DNA of 64,000 bases. It comes from JBEKYD01 sp052148435 (GTDB taxonomy: Bacteria > Acidobacteriota > Terriglobia > Bryobacterales > Bryobacteraceae). The stretch spans positions 1 through 64,000 of the forward strand of contig JBKQIF010000126.1 of assembly GCA_052148435.1 (NCBI GenBank). The letters are read 5' to 3'. Under the pieces are notes generated by a model. It was not told the DNA's origin. It saw nothing but the letters and a program-made list of their open reading frames with translations, and ran no database searches. The translations under genes and the position numbers were made by a program. Within the stretch, counting starts at the first letter, position 1, and every line of letters starts with the position of its first letter. This document shows, piece by piece, positions 15,507-23,937 of the stretch.

Positions 15507-15704
15507 TTGGCTGAAGTAAGGCTTCAAGAGGGCGAAACCCTAGAGAACGCCCTTCGCCGCTTCAAGAGGAAAGTCCAGCAAGAGGACATTATCAAGGAGG
15601 TCAAACGGCACTCCTATTATCTGAAGCCGGGCGAGAAGCTCCGGGCCAAGCAGGCGCTGGCCCGCAAGAGGAACCGGAAGAAAAATCGCCGGGAAATAGA
15701 GTAA
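15507..15704 (+). CDS. rpsU: 30S ribosomal protein S21
   Basis: A 65-aa basic S21 protein with the family beginning MAEVRLQEGETLENALRRFKRKVQ and a Lys/Arg-rich tail (RKRNRKKNRREIE). The start is a TTG at 15507: GGGAGG at 15493-15498 is ideally spaced for it (8 nt), and the product then begins as in other S21 proteins. A GTG at 15498 overlaps the Shine-Dalgarno sequence itself and is rejected. S21 is involved in initiation on the small subunit. A GC hairpin follows the gene. Confidence 0.93.
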   Translation: MAEVRLQEGETLENALRRFKRKVQQEDIIKEVKRHSYYLKPGEKLRAKQALARKRNRKKNRREIE

Positions 15705-15712
15705 AACCTGGC

Positions 15713-15734
15713 GGCGGGACTCCGCGGTCCCGCC
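15713..15734 (+). terminator. GC-rich hairpin after rpsU
   Basis: Perfect stem GGCGGGAC-TCCGCG-GTCCCGCC starting 9 nt after the rpsU stop. It lacks a T-run, so it may be a weak terminator or a 3'-end stabiliser, allowing read-through to the zinc-ribbon gene 45 nt further on. Confidence 0.45.
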
Positions 15735-15779
15735 GTCCTATCCGACATTCGTTCAGGTCGAGTACGGGGCACAGTTGCT

Positions 15780-16085
15780 ATGCCGGAGTTTCAGGACCGC
15801 GTTCTGAAATGCGCCGACTGCGGCGCAGAGTTTGTTTTCACAGCGGGAGAGCAGCACTTCTTCCACGACAAGAACTTCAAAAACGAGCCCAAGCGGTGCA
15901 AGGCTTGCAAGGTCAAGCGCCAGGGTAACGGCGGGGGCGGTTTCGCCAAGTCCGAAACCATGACCACCTGCTCACAGTGCGGGCGGGAAACCACGGTTCC
16001 GTTCAGGCCCACCCAGGGCCGGCCGGTATACTGCCGGGAATGTTTCCAAAGCCGGAAGGCGACGGCCGTCACGGCCGGTCAGTAG
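15780..16085 (+). CDS. small zinc-ribbon protein with CxxC motifs
   Basis: A 101-aa protein with four Cys pairs: CADC, CKAC, CSQC and CREC. The first half resembles a zinc-ribbon (VLKCADCGAEFVFTAGEQHFFHDK, then CKACKVKRQ). The second half repeats the pattern (TTCSQCGRETTVPFRPTQGRPVYCRECF), as in the CxxC-CxxC zinc proteins common near ribosomal or cold-shock genes. It lies 75 bp after rpsU and may be cotranscribed. Nucleic-acid binding is plausible but unproven. Confidence 0.85.
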   Translation: MPEFQDRVLKCADCGAEFVFTAGEQHFFHDKNFKNEPKRCKACKVKRQGNGGGGFAKSETMTTCSQCGRETTVPFRPTQGRPVYCRECFQSRKATAVTAGQ

Positions 16086-16150
16086 ACAGAAGCCAGGAGC
16101 CAGAAGATAGAAGCGTTGCCTTCCCGCTCCGTTGTGTCCGGACGATCAGC

Positions 16151-17545
16151 TCAACGCCGCGCCCTGCGGCGGGCGGCCCACTCCGCTTTCACCACCTGGC
16201 GGGCGCGCCCCAGAGCCAAGGCATTGGCGGGCACCGTTTCGGTGATGACCGAGCCCGCGGCCAAATAGGCGCCATCGCCGATTTCGAGCGGCGCCACCAG
16301 GGTGGAATTGCTGCCCACAAAGGCGCCATTGCCGATGAGGGTCGGGGACTTTCGGCTGCCGTCGTAGTTACAGGTGATGGTACCGGCGCCGATGTTGCAA
16401 TGCTCGCCGATTTCGGCATCGCCCAGGTAGGCGAGGTGTCCGGCCTTAGCGCCGGCCCCGAAACTGGTTTTCTTGAGCTCCACGAAATTCCCGATATGGG
16501 CACCGGGGCCGACTTCGTTATCCGGGCGCAGCCGCGCAAACGGTCCCACGCAGGCGCCGGCGCCGATCCGGGAGGATTGAACCACCGTATAAGGGCCGAT
16601 TTCGACCGCATCCGCCAGCACGCTGTCGCGCAGGATGGCACCGGCGCCGATGCGGCAGTTTTCGCCGATCGAAGTATCGCCCAGGATGCGCGCGAAGGGC
16701 TCGACAACGGTATCCATGCCGATACGCGCTCCGGCATCGATGGATACGGTTTCCGGCTTCTCGATGGTCACCCCTTCCAGCATCCAATGACGCGCGGTGC
16801 GCTGGCGCAAAAGCCGGTCGGCCTCGGCAAGCTCGACGCGGTTGTTGATGCCCAGACATTCGCGCGGATCTTCGATCTGGACGGCCAGCACGGAGTGGCC
16901 CGCCCGATTCAGGATCTCGGCCATGTCGGTGAGGTAGTACTCGCGGGCGGGATTGTCGGGGCGGATTTCGTCCACGTGCCGCCAGAACAGATCGGCGCGA
17001 TAGCAATAAATGCCCATGTTGGCCTCGCGGATGGCGAGCTGCCCGGCAGTCGCGGCTTCTTGCTCCACGACGGCGGTCACGTGGTTCGACACGCCGCGCA
17101 GCACGCGGCCATAGCCGGTGGGGTCTTCCATGACGGCGGAAAGGAGCACTCCAGCCCCATCGCCGGCGGCGGCGGCGGCGATCAGGCTGCGCAGGGTGGC
17201 GGCGCGCAACAGCGGGCCATCCCCATAGACCACCACCAGCCAGCCCTCCAGCCCCGACAGCGCTTCGCGCGCCACCATCAGCGCGTGGCCGGTGCCCTTC
17301 CGTTCCGTCTGCTCGATGAAACCGATTCCCGGCGTGCGCACGGCGGCCCGCACCGCGCCGGCCTGGTGGCCCACCACCACGAAGATCCTCTCGGGCGGCG
17401 TGAGTTCCAGCGCGGTAGAGACCACGTGTTCGATCAAAGTGCGGCCACCGGCGGTGTGGAGGACCTTGGCCTTGCGCGATTTCATGCGGGTGCCCAGCCC
17501 GGCCGCCAAAATCACTATCGTTACGGGAGTCTCCATGGTTTCCAT
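16151..17545 (-). CDS. glmU: bifunctional UDP-GlcNAc pyrophosphorylase / glucosamine-1-phosphate acetyltransferase
   Basis: Catalyses the last two steps to UDP-GlcNAc, the precursor of peptidoglycan. The N-terminal uridyltransferase has VILAAGLGTRMKSRKAKVLH and VVYGDGPLLR. The C-terminal left-handed beta-helix carries the acetyltransferase (RLRPDNEVGPGAHIGNFVELK, GHLAYLGDAEIG, CNYDGSRKSPTLIG and FVGSNSTLVAPLEIG). Length of 464 aa is normal. The ATG at 17545 overlaps the yvcK stop as TAATG; an ATG three codons later is also possible. The two genes are translationally coupled. Confidence 0.96.
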   Translation of the reverse strand: METMETPVTIVILAAGLGTRMKSRKAKVLHTAGGRTLIEHVVSTALELTPPERIFVVVGHQAGAVRAAVRTPGIGFIEQTERKGTGHALMVAREALSGLEGWLVVVYGDGPLLRAATLRSLIAAAAAGDGAGVLLSAVMEDPTGYGRVLRGVSNHVTAVVEQEAATAGQLAIREANMGIYCYRADLFWRHVDEIRPDNPAREYYLTDMAEILNRAGHSVLAVQIEDPRECLGINNRVELAEADRLLRQRTARHWMLEGVTIEKPETVSIDAGARIGMDTVVEPFARILGDTSIGENCRIGAGAILRDSVLADAVEIGPYTVVQSSRIGAGACVGPFARLRPDNEVGPGAHIGNFVELKKTSFGAGAKAGHLAYLGDAEIGEHCNIGAGTITCNYDGSRKSPTLIGNGAFVGSNSTLVAPLEIGDGAYLAAGSVITETVPANALALGRARQVVKAEWAARRRARR

Positions 17546-18558
17546 TATGGCTGGTCGCGGCGGCGGCGCCGGCCCTCCTGGGCCAGCCGCAGTACTACCG
17601 CGGCGGATGCCGCCGGGTCGTGGCGCACTTTGCCCGCGACCTGCGCCAGGTTGCCCGCCATCACCTTCAGACCGAGCCGGTACAGGGCGTCGATATCGTT
17701 ATCCACCGGAAGAGCCTCTTGGCGGGCGTAACGGCGCCTGGCGGCCAAAGGGATGGGCCGGATGTTCACCACGGCATAGTCCAGCAGCTTGCCGCGGGCA
17801 TGGAGATGGATGGCGCGAATGTGATCCGAAGCGCTGAACCTGGTGGTTTCGCCGGGCTGCCACATAAGGTTGACGAAACACGCTTTCACAGCCGGCGACG
17901 AGCGGATGGCCGCGGGAATACCGTCCACCAGGAGGTTGGGAATGACGCTGGTGAACAGCGATCCAGGCCCGAGGGTGATCACATCGGCTTGGGCAATGGC
18001 GCTCAGGGCGGCTTCGAGCGGCCGCACCTTCGGCGGGACCAGGCGCACCCGGCGGATAGGCTGCCGGCTGCGGCTGATGCGGGTCTCGCCCTTGACCCGC
18101 GCGCCGTCGGCCAAAGTGGCTTCCAGCGCTACGTTGGCGGCCGTGGAGGGGAAAATCCGGCCCGCGATTTTCAACACTTCCGAAGAAGCCGCGACCGCCT
18201 CCGGAAAATCCCCCATTACCTGGGTCAGAGCCATCAGAAACAGATTGCCAAAGCTGTGGCCATTCAGGCCCCGGCCGGAGGAAAAACGATATTGAAACAA
18301 GCGGGCCAGCAGCGCCGAATCCTGGCTCAGCGCCACCATGCAGTTGCGGATGTCGCCTGGCGGCGGGACGTCGAACTCGCGCCGCAGCCGGCCCGAGCTG
18401 CCGCCATCGTCGGTGACGGTGACGATGGCAGTGATATCCAGGGCGGGATGGGAGGCGCCTGCCGGCCGGGCGTACTGTTTCAGCCCGAGCAGCAGGGCGG
18501 AGAGGCCGGTGCCGCCGCCGATGGCGACCACGCGCAGAGGGGGTTGATTCTTCAACAC
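17545..18558 (-). CDS. gluconeogenesis factor YvcK / CofD-like protein (UPF0052)
   Basis: About 337 aa. The N-terminal VVAIGGGTGLSALLLGLK and the ITAIVTVTDDGGSSGRLRREF segment are hallmarks of the YvcK/UPF0052 family; LGPGSLFTSVIPNLLVDGI is the other conserved block. YvcK proteins bind UDP-sugars and are needed for cell-wall integrity on gluconeogenic carbon sources. Its coupling to glmU, which makes UDP-GlcNAc, fits that role. No whiA or rapZ is adjacent. The start is the first ATG, just after the palindromic repeat at 18588-18658. Confidence 0.92.
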   Translation of the reverse strand: MLKNQPPLRVVAIGGGTGLSALLLGLKQYARPAGASHPALDITAIVTVTDDGGSSGRLRREFDVPPPGDIRNCMVALSQDSALLARLFQYRFSSGRGLNGHSFGNLFLMALTQVMGDFPEAVAASSEVLKIAGRIFPSTAANVALEATLADGARVKGETRISRSRQPIRRVRLVPPKVRPLEAALSAIAQADVITLGPGSLFTSVIPNLLVDGIPAAIRSSPAVKACFVNLMWQPGETTRFSASDHIRAIHLHARGKLLDYAVVNIRPIPLAARRRYARQEALPVDNDIDALYRLGLKVMAGNLAQVAGKVRHDPAASAAVVLRLAQEGRRRRRDQP

Positions 18559-18587
18559 GGTGTCAGAAATTCCGTCACGTATGGGCG

Positions 18588-18658
18588 GAAGCTTTCAGCG
18601 ATCAGCGGTCAGCTTTCAGCTACACCAAATCGGCTGACCGCTGACTGCTGAAAGCTTC
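18588..18658. repeat. long imperfect palindrome (dispersed repeat)
   Basis: Arms GAAGCTTTCAGC (18588-18599) and GCTGAAAGCTTC (18647-18658) pair perfectly. Inside them, after a symmetrical 4-nt bulge, AGCGGTCAGC (18604-18613) pairs with GCTGACCGCT (18633-18642), leaving a 19-nt loop. The 22 paired positions would make a strong hairpin in RNA. It lies between the TPR gene and yvcK on the minus strand. A degenerate relative is at 77-108. Confidence 0.85.
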
Positions 18659-18668
18659 GATCCGCCAA

Positions 18669-19292
18669 TTACCAAGTCTTTCTCTCAGGATAAAGCAAGC
18701 CGGCGAAGGGCGGCTGGCCGGCCAGCGGCGCAAGGTCCGCGTCCTGGCGCGCGATCATGCGGTTGCGAGGCTCAATTTCGATGGCGCGCTTGAGGTTCTG
18801 GTAGGCGCGATCGAGATCGCCGGAAAGGGCCTGCGCCAGTGCCAACGCGTAGTGGACGTGGTCGGCGTTGGGCGCCATGGCAAGAGCTTTGTTCAGGTTG
18901 TCGCGGGCTTCGGCGATCTTGCCGGTATTGAACAGCGCCACGCCGTAATTGTAGAAATCCTCAGCCGATTCGAGCGCCGGGCTGGGGCGTTCGAGGCGCC
19001 GCGCGCACATCTCCGCGTGCAATTGCGCGCGGTGGGCGACGTCGCGTTCGGGACCGCGGGCGGCGTGCCCGAACAACTCTTTCGCCGCGGCGAAAGTGCG
19101 CGCTTGAAACAGCTTGCTGGCCGCCTCAAACGCCGCCAGTTGTTTCTGCGCGGTCCACACGTTATCGTTTGCGTCCCCGCTTTCGGCCTGGTCCGACAGC
19201 TTTGCGAATTTCGGCTCCGGTATTGGAACCATTCGTCTTTCGTCAAGCTTTTCGCCGGTCTTAGGCGCCGGTGTCTTCTTCTTCTCAGCCAT
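18669..19292 (-). CDS. tetratricopeptide-repeat protein
   Basis: About 207 aa. After a Lys/Pro-rich N-terminus (MAEKKKTPAPKTG) the protein is helical. TPR-like pairs include YNYGVALFNTGKIAEARDNL followed by NKALAMAPNADHVHYALALAQ, and NLKRAIEIEPRNRM. There is no signal peptide, so it is probably cytosolic, a scaffold for protein-protein contacts. The ATG at 19292 is chosen because the longer start (19316) adds an atypical Arg-rich segment. Confidence 0.8.
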   Translation of the reverse strand: MAEKKKTPAPKTGEKLDERRMVPIPEPKFAKLSDQAESGDANDNVWTAQKQLAAFEAASKLFQARTFAAAKELFGHAARGPERDVAHRAQLHAEMCARRLERPSPALESAEDFYNYGVALFNTGKIAEARDNLNKALAMAPNADHVHYALALAQALSGDLDRAYQNLKRAIEIEPRNRMIARQDADLAPLAGQPPFAGLLYPERKTW

Positions 19293-19446
19293 TTCACGCC
19301 TGCCCCTGCCTGGCACTGAGGACGTTTAGCTCTTATAGCAAAACGCGCACATGGGACGCAACCTGTCGGAAGTGAGCGGTTCCATCGAGCGGTGCGGCTG
19401 GGCTCTGGCGCGACAAGTGGGCATCGCCACGCTAAAATCTGCTGTG

Positions 19447-20481
19447 ATGCCTTATACGACTACAACCTTCGGAGAACTCATGCTGCGCCTCAACCCGCCG
19501 GGTTTCGAGCGCATCCTGCAAACGCCCGTGTTCCAGGCGACTTTTGGCGGCGGTGAAGCCAACGTTGCCGTGGCGCTGGCGCAGCTCGGCCTTCCGGCGC
19601 GATTTGTGACCGCTTTTCCCGCGAAGAATCCGATCGCCGACGCCGCCATCGGCGAATTGAGGCGGTTCGGGGTGGACACCTCGGCCATTGCGCGCACCAA
19701 GGGGCGGGTGGGCATTTACTATCTGGAGGCTGGCGCCAACCAGCGGCCCTCCAAGGTAGTTTACGACCGGGATTACAGCGCCATCGCCCTGGCCAAACCG
19801 GGCGACATCGATTGGGAGCGCGCCTTCGACGGAGCCGGCTGGTTCCACATCACCGGCATCAGCCCCGCCATCAGCGCCTCCGCCGCCGCGCTGTCGCTTG
19901 AAGCCGTCGCCACCGCGCGCGCCAAAGGCCTCAAGGTTTCCTGCGACCTCAACTACCGCAAGAACCTGTGGAAGTGGGGTAAGCCGGCGGTGGAGGTGAT
20001 GCGCGAGCTGGTGGCGCTGGTGGACATCGCCATCGCCAACGAGGAAGACGTGCAGATGGCGCTGGGGTTGGAGGCCGACGTCGACGTGCAGTCGGGCGAG
20101 CTGGACCACGCTCAATACCAGGGCCTGACCAGCAAAGTGCTGAGCGAATACCCCAAACTGGAGGCCATCGCCATCACCCTGCGCGAATCGCGCAGCGCCT
20201 CCAATAACGGCTGGTCGGCCTGCCTCAACGACAGGCAGCAGTTCATGCTCAGCCGGCGCTACGACATCACCCACATCGTCGACCGCGTGGGCGGCGGCGA
20301 CAGCTTTGCGGCGGGCCTGATCTACGGCTACCAGACGCTGCCGACGCACCGCGAGGCGCTGGAATTCGCGGTGGCCGCAAGTTGTCTCAAGCATTCCGTG
20401 ATCGGCGATTTCAACCGTACCTCGGTGGAAGAAGTCCAGGCCCTGATCAAGGGCGGCGGTTCGGGACGGGTGCAGCGATAG
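19447..20481 (+). CDS. PfkB-family sugar kinase, probable 2-keto-3-deoxygluconate kinase
   Basis: About 344 aa ribokinase-fold kinase. It begins TTTFGELMLRLNPPGFERI and TFGGGEANVAVALAQLG, the substrate-binding block typical of KDG kinases. The C-terminal PfkB signature DRVGGGDSFAAGLIYG contains the catalytic aspartate and anion hole. The ATG at 19447 gives the normal family start; an in-frame ATG at 19351 adds 32 unlikely residues. KDG kinase acts in uronate/pectin breakdown and semi-phosphorylating Entner-Doudoroff routes, but no partner enzyme is adjacent. Confidence 0.88.
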   Translation: MPYTTTTFGELMLRLNPPGFERILQTPVFQATFGGGEANVAVALAQLGLPARFVTAFPAKNPIADAAIGELRRFGVDTSAIARTKGRVGIYYLEAGANQRPSKVVYDRDYSAIALAKPGDIDWERAFDGAGWFHITGISPAISASAAALSLEAVATARAKGLKVSCDLNYRKNLWKWGKPAVEVMRELVALVDIAIANEEDVQMALGLEADVDVQSGELDHAQYQGLTSKVLSEYPKLEAIAITLRESRSASNNGWSACLNDRQQFMLSRRYDITHIVDRVGGGDSFAAGLIYGYQTLPTHREALEFAVAASCLKHSVIGDFNRTSVEEVQALIKGGGSGRVQR

Positions 20482-20487
20482 GGCTGG

Positions 20488-20503
20488 GGCAGCCGGGGCT
20501 GCC
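20488..20503. terminator. possible terminator between convergent genes
   Basis: GGCAGCC-GG-GGCTGCC is a perfect palindrome just after the kinase stop and before the convergent membrane glycosyltransferase end. The loop is very tight and there is no T-tract, so termination is only suggested. Confidence 0.3.
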
Positions 20504-20574
20504 GGACGCGGTTCGGCGTGCATTGCTTGCCTGAGAGGGGACAGACCGGACTTTACGGCGCCGTCGGGTCCCCC

Positions 20575-22146
20575 TCACGGCCGCTGCGGCACGTACTCGA
20601 AGATCGTCCACTCGGGAGATGCGGATGCGCTCCGGTCAAACACCGGACGCCAGACGGCCGGGTATTTCCGTAACATCTCGCACATAACCCGCTCATGGGG
20701 GCGCAACTCGGTGAGCGGGCGGTCCTCCCAGAGGAGCAAGCTCACCGGGTTCTGCTCCAGGTAAGCCATCATTTCTTCGGGGGAGTGAACGCGCGACCAG
20801 TAATCGTTGCCGAACCAGCCCTGGGAAGCGAAAACTTTATTGGGCCGGACTAATTGATAGGCGGGGTTGCGCGACCCAAGCCAGGCGAACTCGGCGATGA
20901 AGGGGCCCTCCAGGTTGGATGGCACCATAATCCGCCGGCCCCGCCAGCGCGGATTGCCGACGACGGCTTTTACCAGTTCCTCGACCGGATACCGGGCCGG
21001 CCGGGAAAAACGGCCCCATTCGACGAGCGAGAACGCCAAAGTTCCGGTAACAAGACACGCCACGGCAGCGCGCCTGGCACCGTTCGAAGCCCTAGATAGG
21101 AGCGCCGTCCAGCCGAAAATCGACAGGACCAACACCGCCGCGCCAATTGGCAGCAGTCGGCGCGGGTCGGCCTCGACCGGAGAAATCACCAGGAACGCCA
21201 GCGTCATCACCGCCAGCAGACCTGTTCCCAGTTCTTCGTCTCCGCACCGCGAGCGGAGCACGAGAAGCGCGACCAGCCCGATCGCCACGGGCACCAACAG
21301 CGGCTCCGGAAACATATAGAACAACTCGCTCAGGAAAAACAGCGATCCCGCGGGATTCAGCAAACGATGGCCGGGCGGCAGGCCGTAAGTAGCCATTGGC
21401 GCGGTCCACCACACCCAGGGGCCGAGAACCGCGGCGATGATCACCGGCTGCAGCCAGAACGCCGGTTTGCGCCACAAGTCCAATCGCCGCGAGAAGAGCG
21501 CAAGGGCGAATGGCAAAGCGCACAGATAAAGGGCGCTATATTTGGAGAGCATGGCGGCCGCACAAGCCAGCGCACACCCGATTCCACCGGCCAGCGACGG
21601 TTGCCGCAGCAACCGCAACGACAGAAACAGCACCACCAGCGTGAGAAAGGTCGTGACGTGCTCGACCATCACCGTGGTAGTGGTCTGCTGGACATCCGGG
21701 AGGCTGAGGTAAAGCAGCCCGGCGCAGAAACCCGCCACCGCGCCGGCGCGCCGCCGCACGAGAGCAAACACGAGCCAGGCGGAGCCGGCCGCGCAGACTG
21801 CCGGCACGATCAACGCCTGCCAGCGCCCTACCCCCGCCAGCAGAAACCAGACCCCCGCCACGGCATAGAACAGCGGCGGCCAATAACCCACCGCGAAATA
21901 GGGATAGTGTTCGTAATACTGCCGCGCGAATGCCATGGGCTGCAGCAGACGGCCCGATCGCAGCCAGTCGTGGAACATGACGCTGCCGACGAAATGCGAC
22001 GGCTCATCCGCGAAGGCCAGAAAAGGTGTGCGCCACGCGCCGGTCGAGGTGTCCAGGAGGAGACAGAACGCCAGGTAGACCAACCCTACAGCGGTTGGGA
22101 CCAGGAACCGCGTCGAGCCGAACGATTCGCTGTGCCGGCCGCTCAC
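20575..22146 (-). CDS. membrane glycosyltransferase, GT39/PMT-like
   Basis: About 523 aa with around 10-12 hydrophobic segments. After TM1 the first loop contains ADEPSHFVGSVMFHDWL, where an acidic pair at this position is typical of the GT-C (dolichyl/undecaprenyl-phosphate sugar) fold. The C-terminal soluble part is mixed alpha/beta. The GTG at 22146 overlaps the stop of the preceding FAD-enzyme remnant as GTGA, marking the natural start; a longer in-frame ATG at 22224 lies inside that remnant. It probably transfers a sugar from a lipid carrier on the periplasmic face. Confidence 0.75.
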   Translation of the reverse strand: MSGRHSESFGSTRFLVPTAVGLVYLAFCLLLDTSTGAWRTPFLAFADEPSHFVGSVMFHDWLRSGRLLQPMAFARQYYEHYPYFAVGYWPPLFYAVAGVWFLLAGVGRWQALIVPAVCAAGSAWLVFALVRRRAGAVAGFCAGLLYLSLPDVQQTTTTVMVEHVTTFLTLVVLFLSLRLLRQPSLAGGIGCALACAAAMLSKYSALYLCALPFALALFSRRLDLWRKPAFWLQPVIIAAVLGPWVWWTAPMATYGLPPGHRLLNPAGSLFFLSELFYMFPEPLLVPVAIGLVALLVLRSRCGDEELGTGLLAVMTLAFLVISPVEADPRRLLPIGAAVLVLSIFGWTALLSRASNGARRAAVACLVTGTLAFSLVEWGRFSRPARYPVEELVKAVVGNPRWRGRRIMVPSNLEGPFIAEFAWLGSRNPAYQLVRPNKVFASQGWFGNDYWSRVHSPEEMMAYLEQNPVSLLLWEDRPLTELRPHERVMCEMLRKYPAVWRPVFDRSASASPEWTIFEYVPQRP

Positions 22147-22489
22147 GACGCGCCTTTGGAGGCCGCGCCCTGTTCCGGGGCGGTCTTCTCTTCGTGGCAC
22201 TCGGTCTCCATATTCACTTCCCAAAGATTGGTCTTATCGGTGATGCCGGCGACGATATTATCCACGGCCGTCATGGCGGTCAGCATGGAATGGTCCTGGT
22301 TGTTGTAACGGTGCATGCCGGATGCCCGCCGATATCGATCCGGTTCCCCTTGTAATTCACGGTGCGGGAAATACCGCCCATGTGGTGGCTCTTCTCGAGC
22401 ACGATGGGCCGGATGCCCGCTCTGGTCAACAACTCGCAGGCGGCGGTTAGCCCCGCCGGGCCCGCTCCAATGATAATGGCCTGCTTCAT
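22143..22489 (-). pseudogene. internally deleted FAD-dependent oxidoreductase / UDP-galactopyranose mutase-like
   Basis: The N-terminus is intact: MKQAIIIGAGPAGLTAACEL has the GxGxxG FAD motif, then VLEKSHHMGG and NYKGNRIDIGGHP. There the frame is lost, and a second frame immediately gives GMHRYNNQDHSMLTAM and a short C-terminal tail, like the end of the same family (conserved near the FAD ribityl site). About 300-400 residues between these blocks are missing. The total of 347 nt is not a multiple of three, so the gene is dead. It overlaps the next gene's GTG start. Confidence 0.75.
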
Positions 22490-22863
22490 GCCGTGACGAT
22501 CCCCCGTAGCGCGCAGCACTGCGCGCCGCGGCGAAGCAAGAGAGCCATTCTCAAAATCGCCATGGATTAAGAAATTATACCTTCATGCGCCGCCGAACTC
22601 TTCGCAGGCGGGCGGCATTCATTGGGCCACCAGATAGCGAATCGAGGACGGTGGCGAGCAGAACGGAGCAACTGGGCAGTGCCCAAACCAACGCCCGCGG
22701 ATACAGGAGCAGGGGAGGATCGGGCAACGGCGCGTGGGTGTATACTGAGACAAGTCTGAAACCTCAAATTTAAGTGCCGGCTAAGACGGAACCTTGAGGC
22801 TGCTCTCAAAGCACGCTGACAATTCAATTTACATCGTAGAACGATGACGGCGAATTTGCCCTG
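22490..22863. other. intergenic region, no gene seen
   Basis: This 374-bp stretch separates the minus-strand glycosyltransferase pair from the plus-strand epimerase operon. It must contain divergent promoters. I see no convincing reading frame, terminator or repeat in it. Confidence 0.5.
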
Positions 22864-23937
22864 ATGAGAAGAGGACAGACAGTTCTCGTGACTGGCTCTT
22901 GCGGTCTAATCGGTTCGGAGGTGACACGCTGGCTGGCTCGAGTGGGATTCTGCATCACGGGAATCGACAGCAACCATCGGGCCGTCTTCTTCGGACCCGA
23001 GGGCGACACAAGCTGGGTGCTCGGGCAATTGCAATCCGAGATTGCGGACTACCGCCACCTGGCGATCGATATCCGCGATCGCGAAGCGGTCCTGACTCTC
23101 ATGGAGGAACTGAAGCCCGACCTGATCATTCACACCGCGGCCCAGCCGTCGCACGATCGCGCCGCAGCGATCCCGTTTCTCGATTTCGAGGTAAATGCGA
23201 TGGGAACGCTTCACCTGCTTGAGGCAGCGCGCCGTTCCTGTCCCGAGTCGCCTTTCATTCACATGTCGACGAACAAGGTGTATGGGGACCGGCCCAACTC
23301 ACTGGCGCTCACCGAACTGGAAACACGCTGGGACTACGGCGATCCCGCCTTCGAGCACGGCATCGCGGAGGATTTTTCGATCGACCAGAGCAAGCACTCC
23401 ATTTTCGGCGCATCCAAAATTGCGGGCGACATCATGGTGCAGGAGTACGGCCGCTATTTTGGCATGCCCACCTGCTGCCTGCGCGGCGGTTGCCTCACCG
23501 GCCCGAATCACTCCGGGGTAGAGTTGCACGGATTTCTCAGCTATCTGGTGAAATGCAACGTCGAGGGACGCGAGTACAAGGTGTACGGATACAAAGGCAA
23601 GCAGGTTCGCGACAACATCCATTCCGAGGATGTGGCCAGCTTCATGTATGAGTTCTGGAAGTCCCCGCGCGTTGCCGAGGTCTACAATCTGGGCGGCGGG
23701 AAGTCCAACTCCTGCTCCGTTCTCGAAGCGTTCGGCATGGCCGAGAACGTCACTGGTAAGAAGATGAACTGGCGCTACGTCGATGAAAACCGAATTGGCG
23801 ACCACATCTGCTACTACAGCGACTTACGGAAGATGAAAGCGCACTACCCCAATTGGAGAATCCGTAAGACACTACCGATGATCTTCGAAGAGATCGCCGC
23901 TAGCTGGAAACAGCGCTTGCCCGCTGATGTTTTATGA
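22864..23937 (+). CDS. extended-SDR sugar-nucleotide epimerase, CDP-paratose 2-epimerase-like
   Basis: About 357 aa. The N-terminal TGSCGLIGSEVTRWL is the TGxxGxxG NAD site. IIHTAAQPSHDRA, HMSTNKVYGDRPN and the VQEYGRYFGMPTCCLRGGC block resemble CDP-tyvelose/paratose epimerases. The expected YxxxK active site reads IFGASK, with Phe in place of the catalytic Tyr, which needs checking. The stop overlaps the start of the next epimerase by 4 nt. It opens a three-gene operon with a second epimerase and a GT2, probably making or attaching a deoxy-sugar of a surface glycan. Confidence 0.85.
   Translation: MRRGQTVLVTGSCGLIGSEVTRWLARVGFCITGIDSNHRAVFFGPEGDTSWVLGQLQSEIADYRHLAIDIRDREAVLTLMEELKPDLIIHTAAQPSHDRAAAIPFLDFEVNAMGTLHLLEAARRSCPESPFIHMSTNKVYGDRPNSLALTELETRWDYGDPAFEHGIAEDFSIDQSKHSIFGASKIAGDIMVQEYGRYFGMPTCCLRGGCLTGPNHSGVELHGFLSYLVKCNVEGREYKVYGYKGKQVRDNIHSEDVASFMYEFWKSPRVAEVYNLGGGKSNSCSVLEAFGMAENVTGKKMNWRYVDENRIGDHICYYSDLRKMKAHYPNWRIRKTLPMIFEEIAASWKQRLPADVL

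Noticed and set aside
15977..17731. Plus-strand open frame of 584 codons
   Set aside because: Antisense to glmU; Gly/His/Asp-rich without domains.
20535..20560. Possible further half copy of the GACAGAC repeat (GGGGACAGACCGG)
   Set aside because: Only about 10 bases match and no hairpin partner GGTCTGTC follows.
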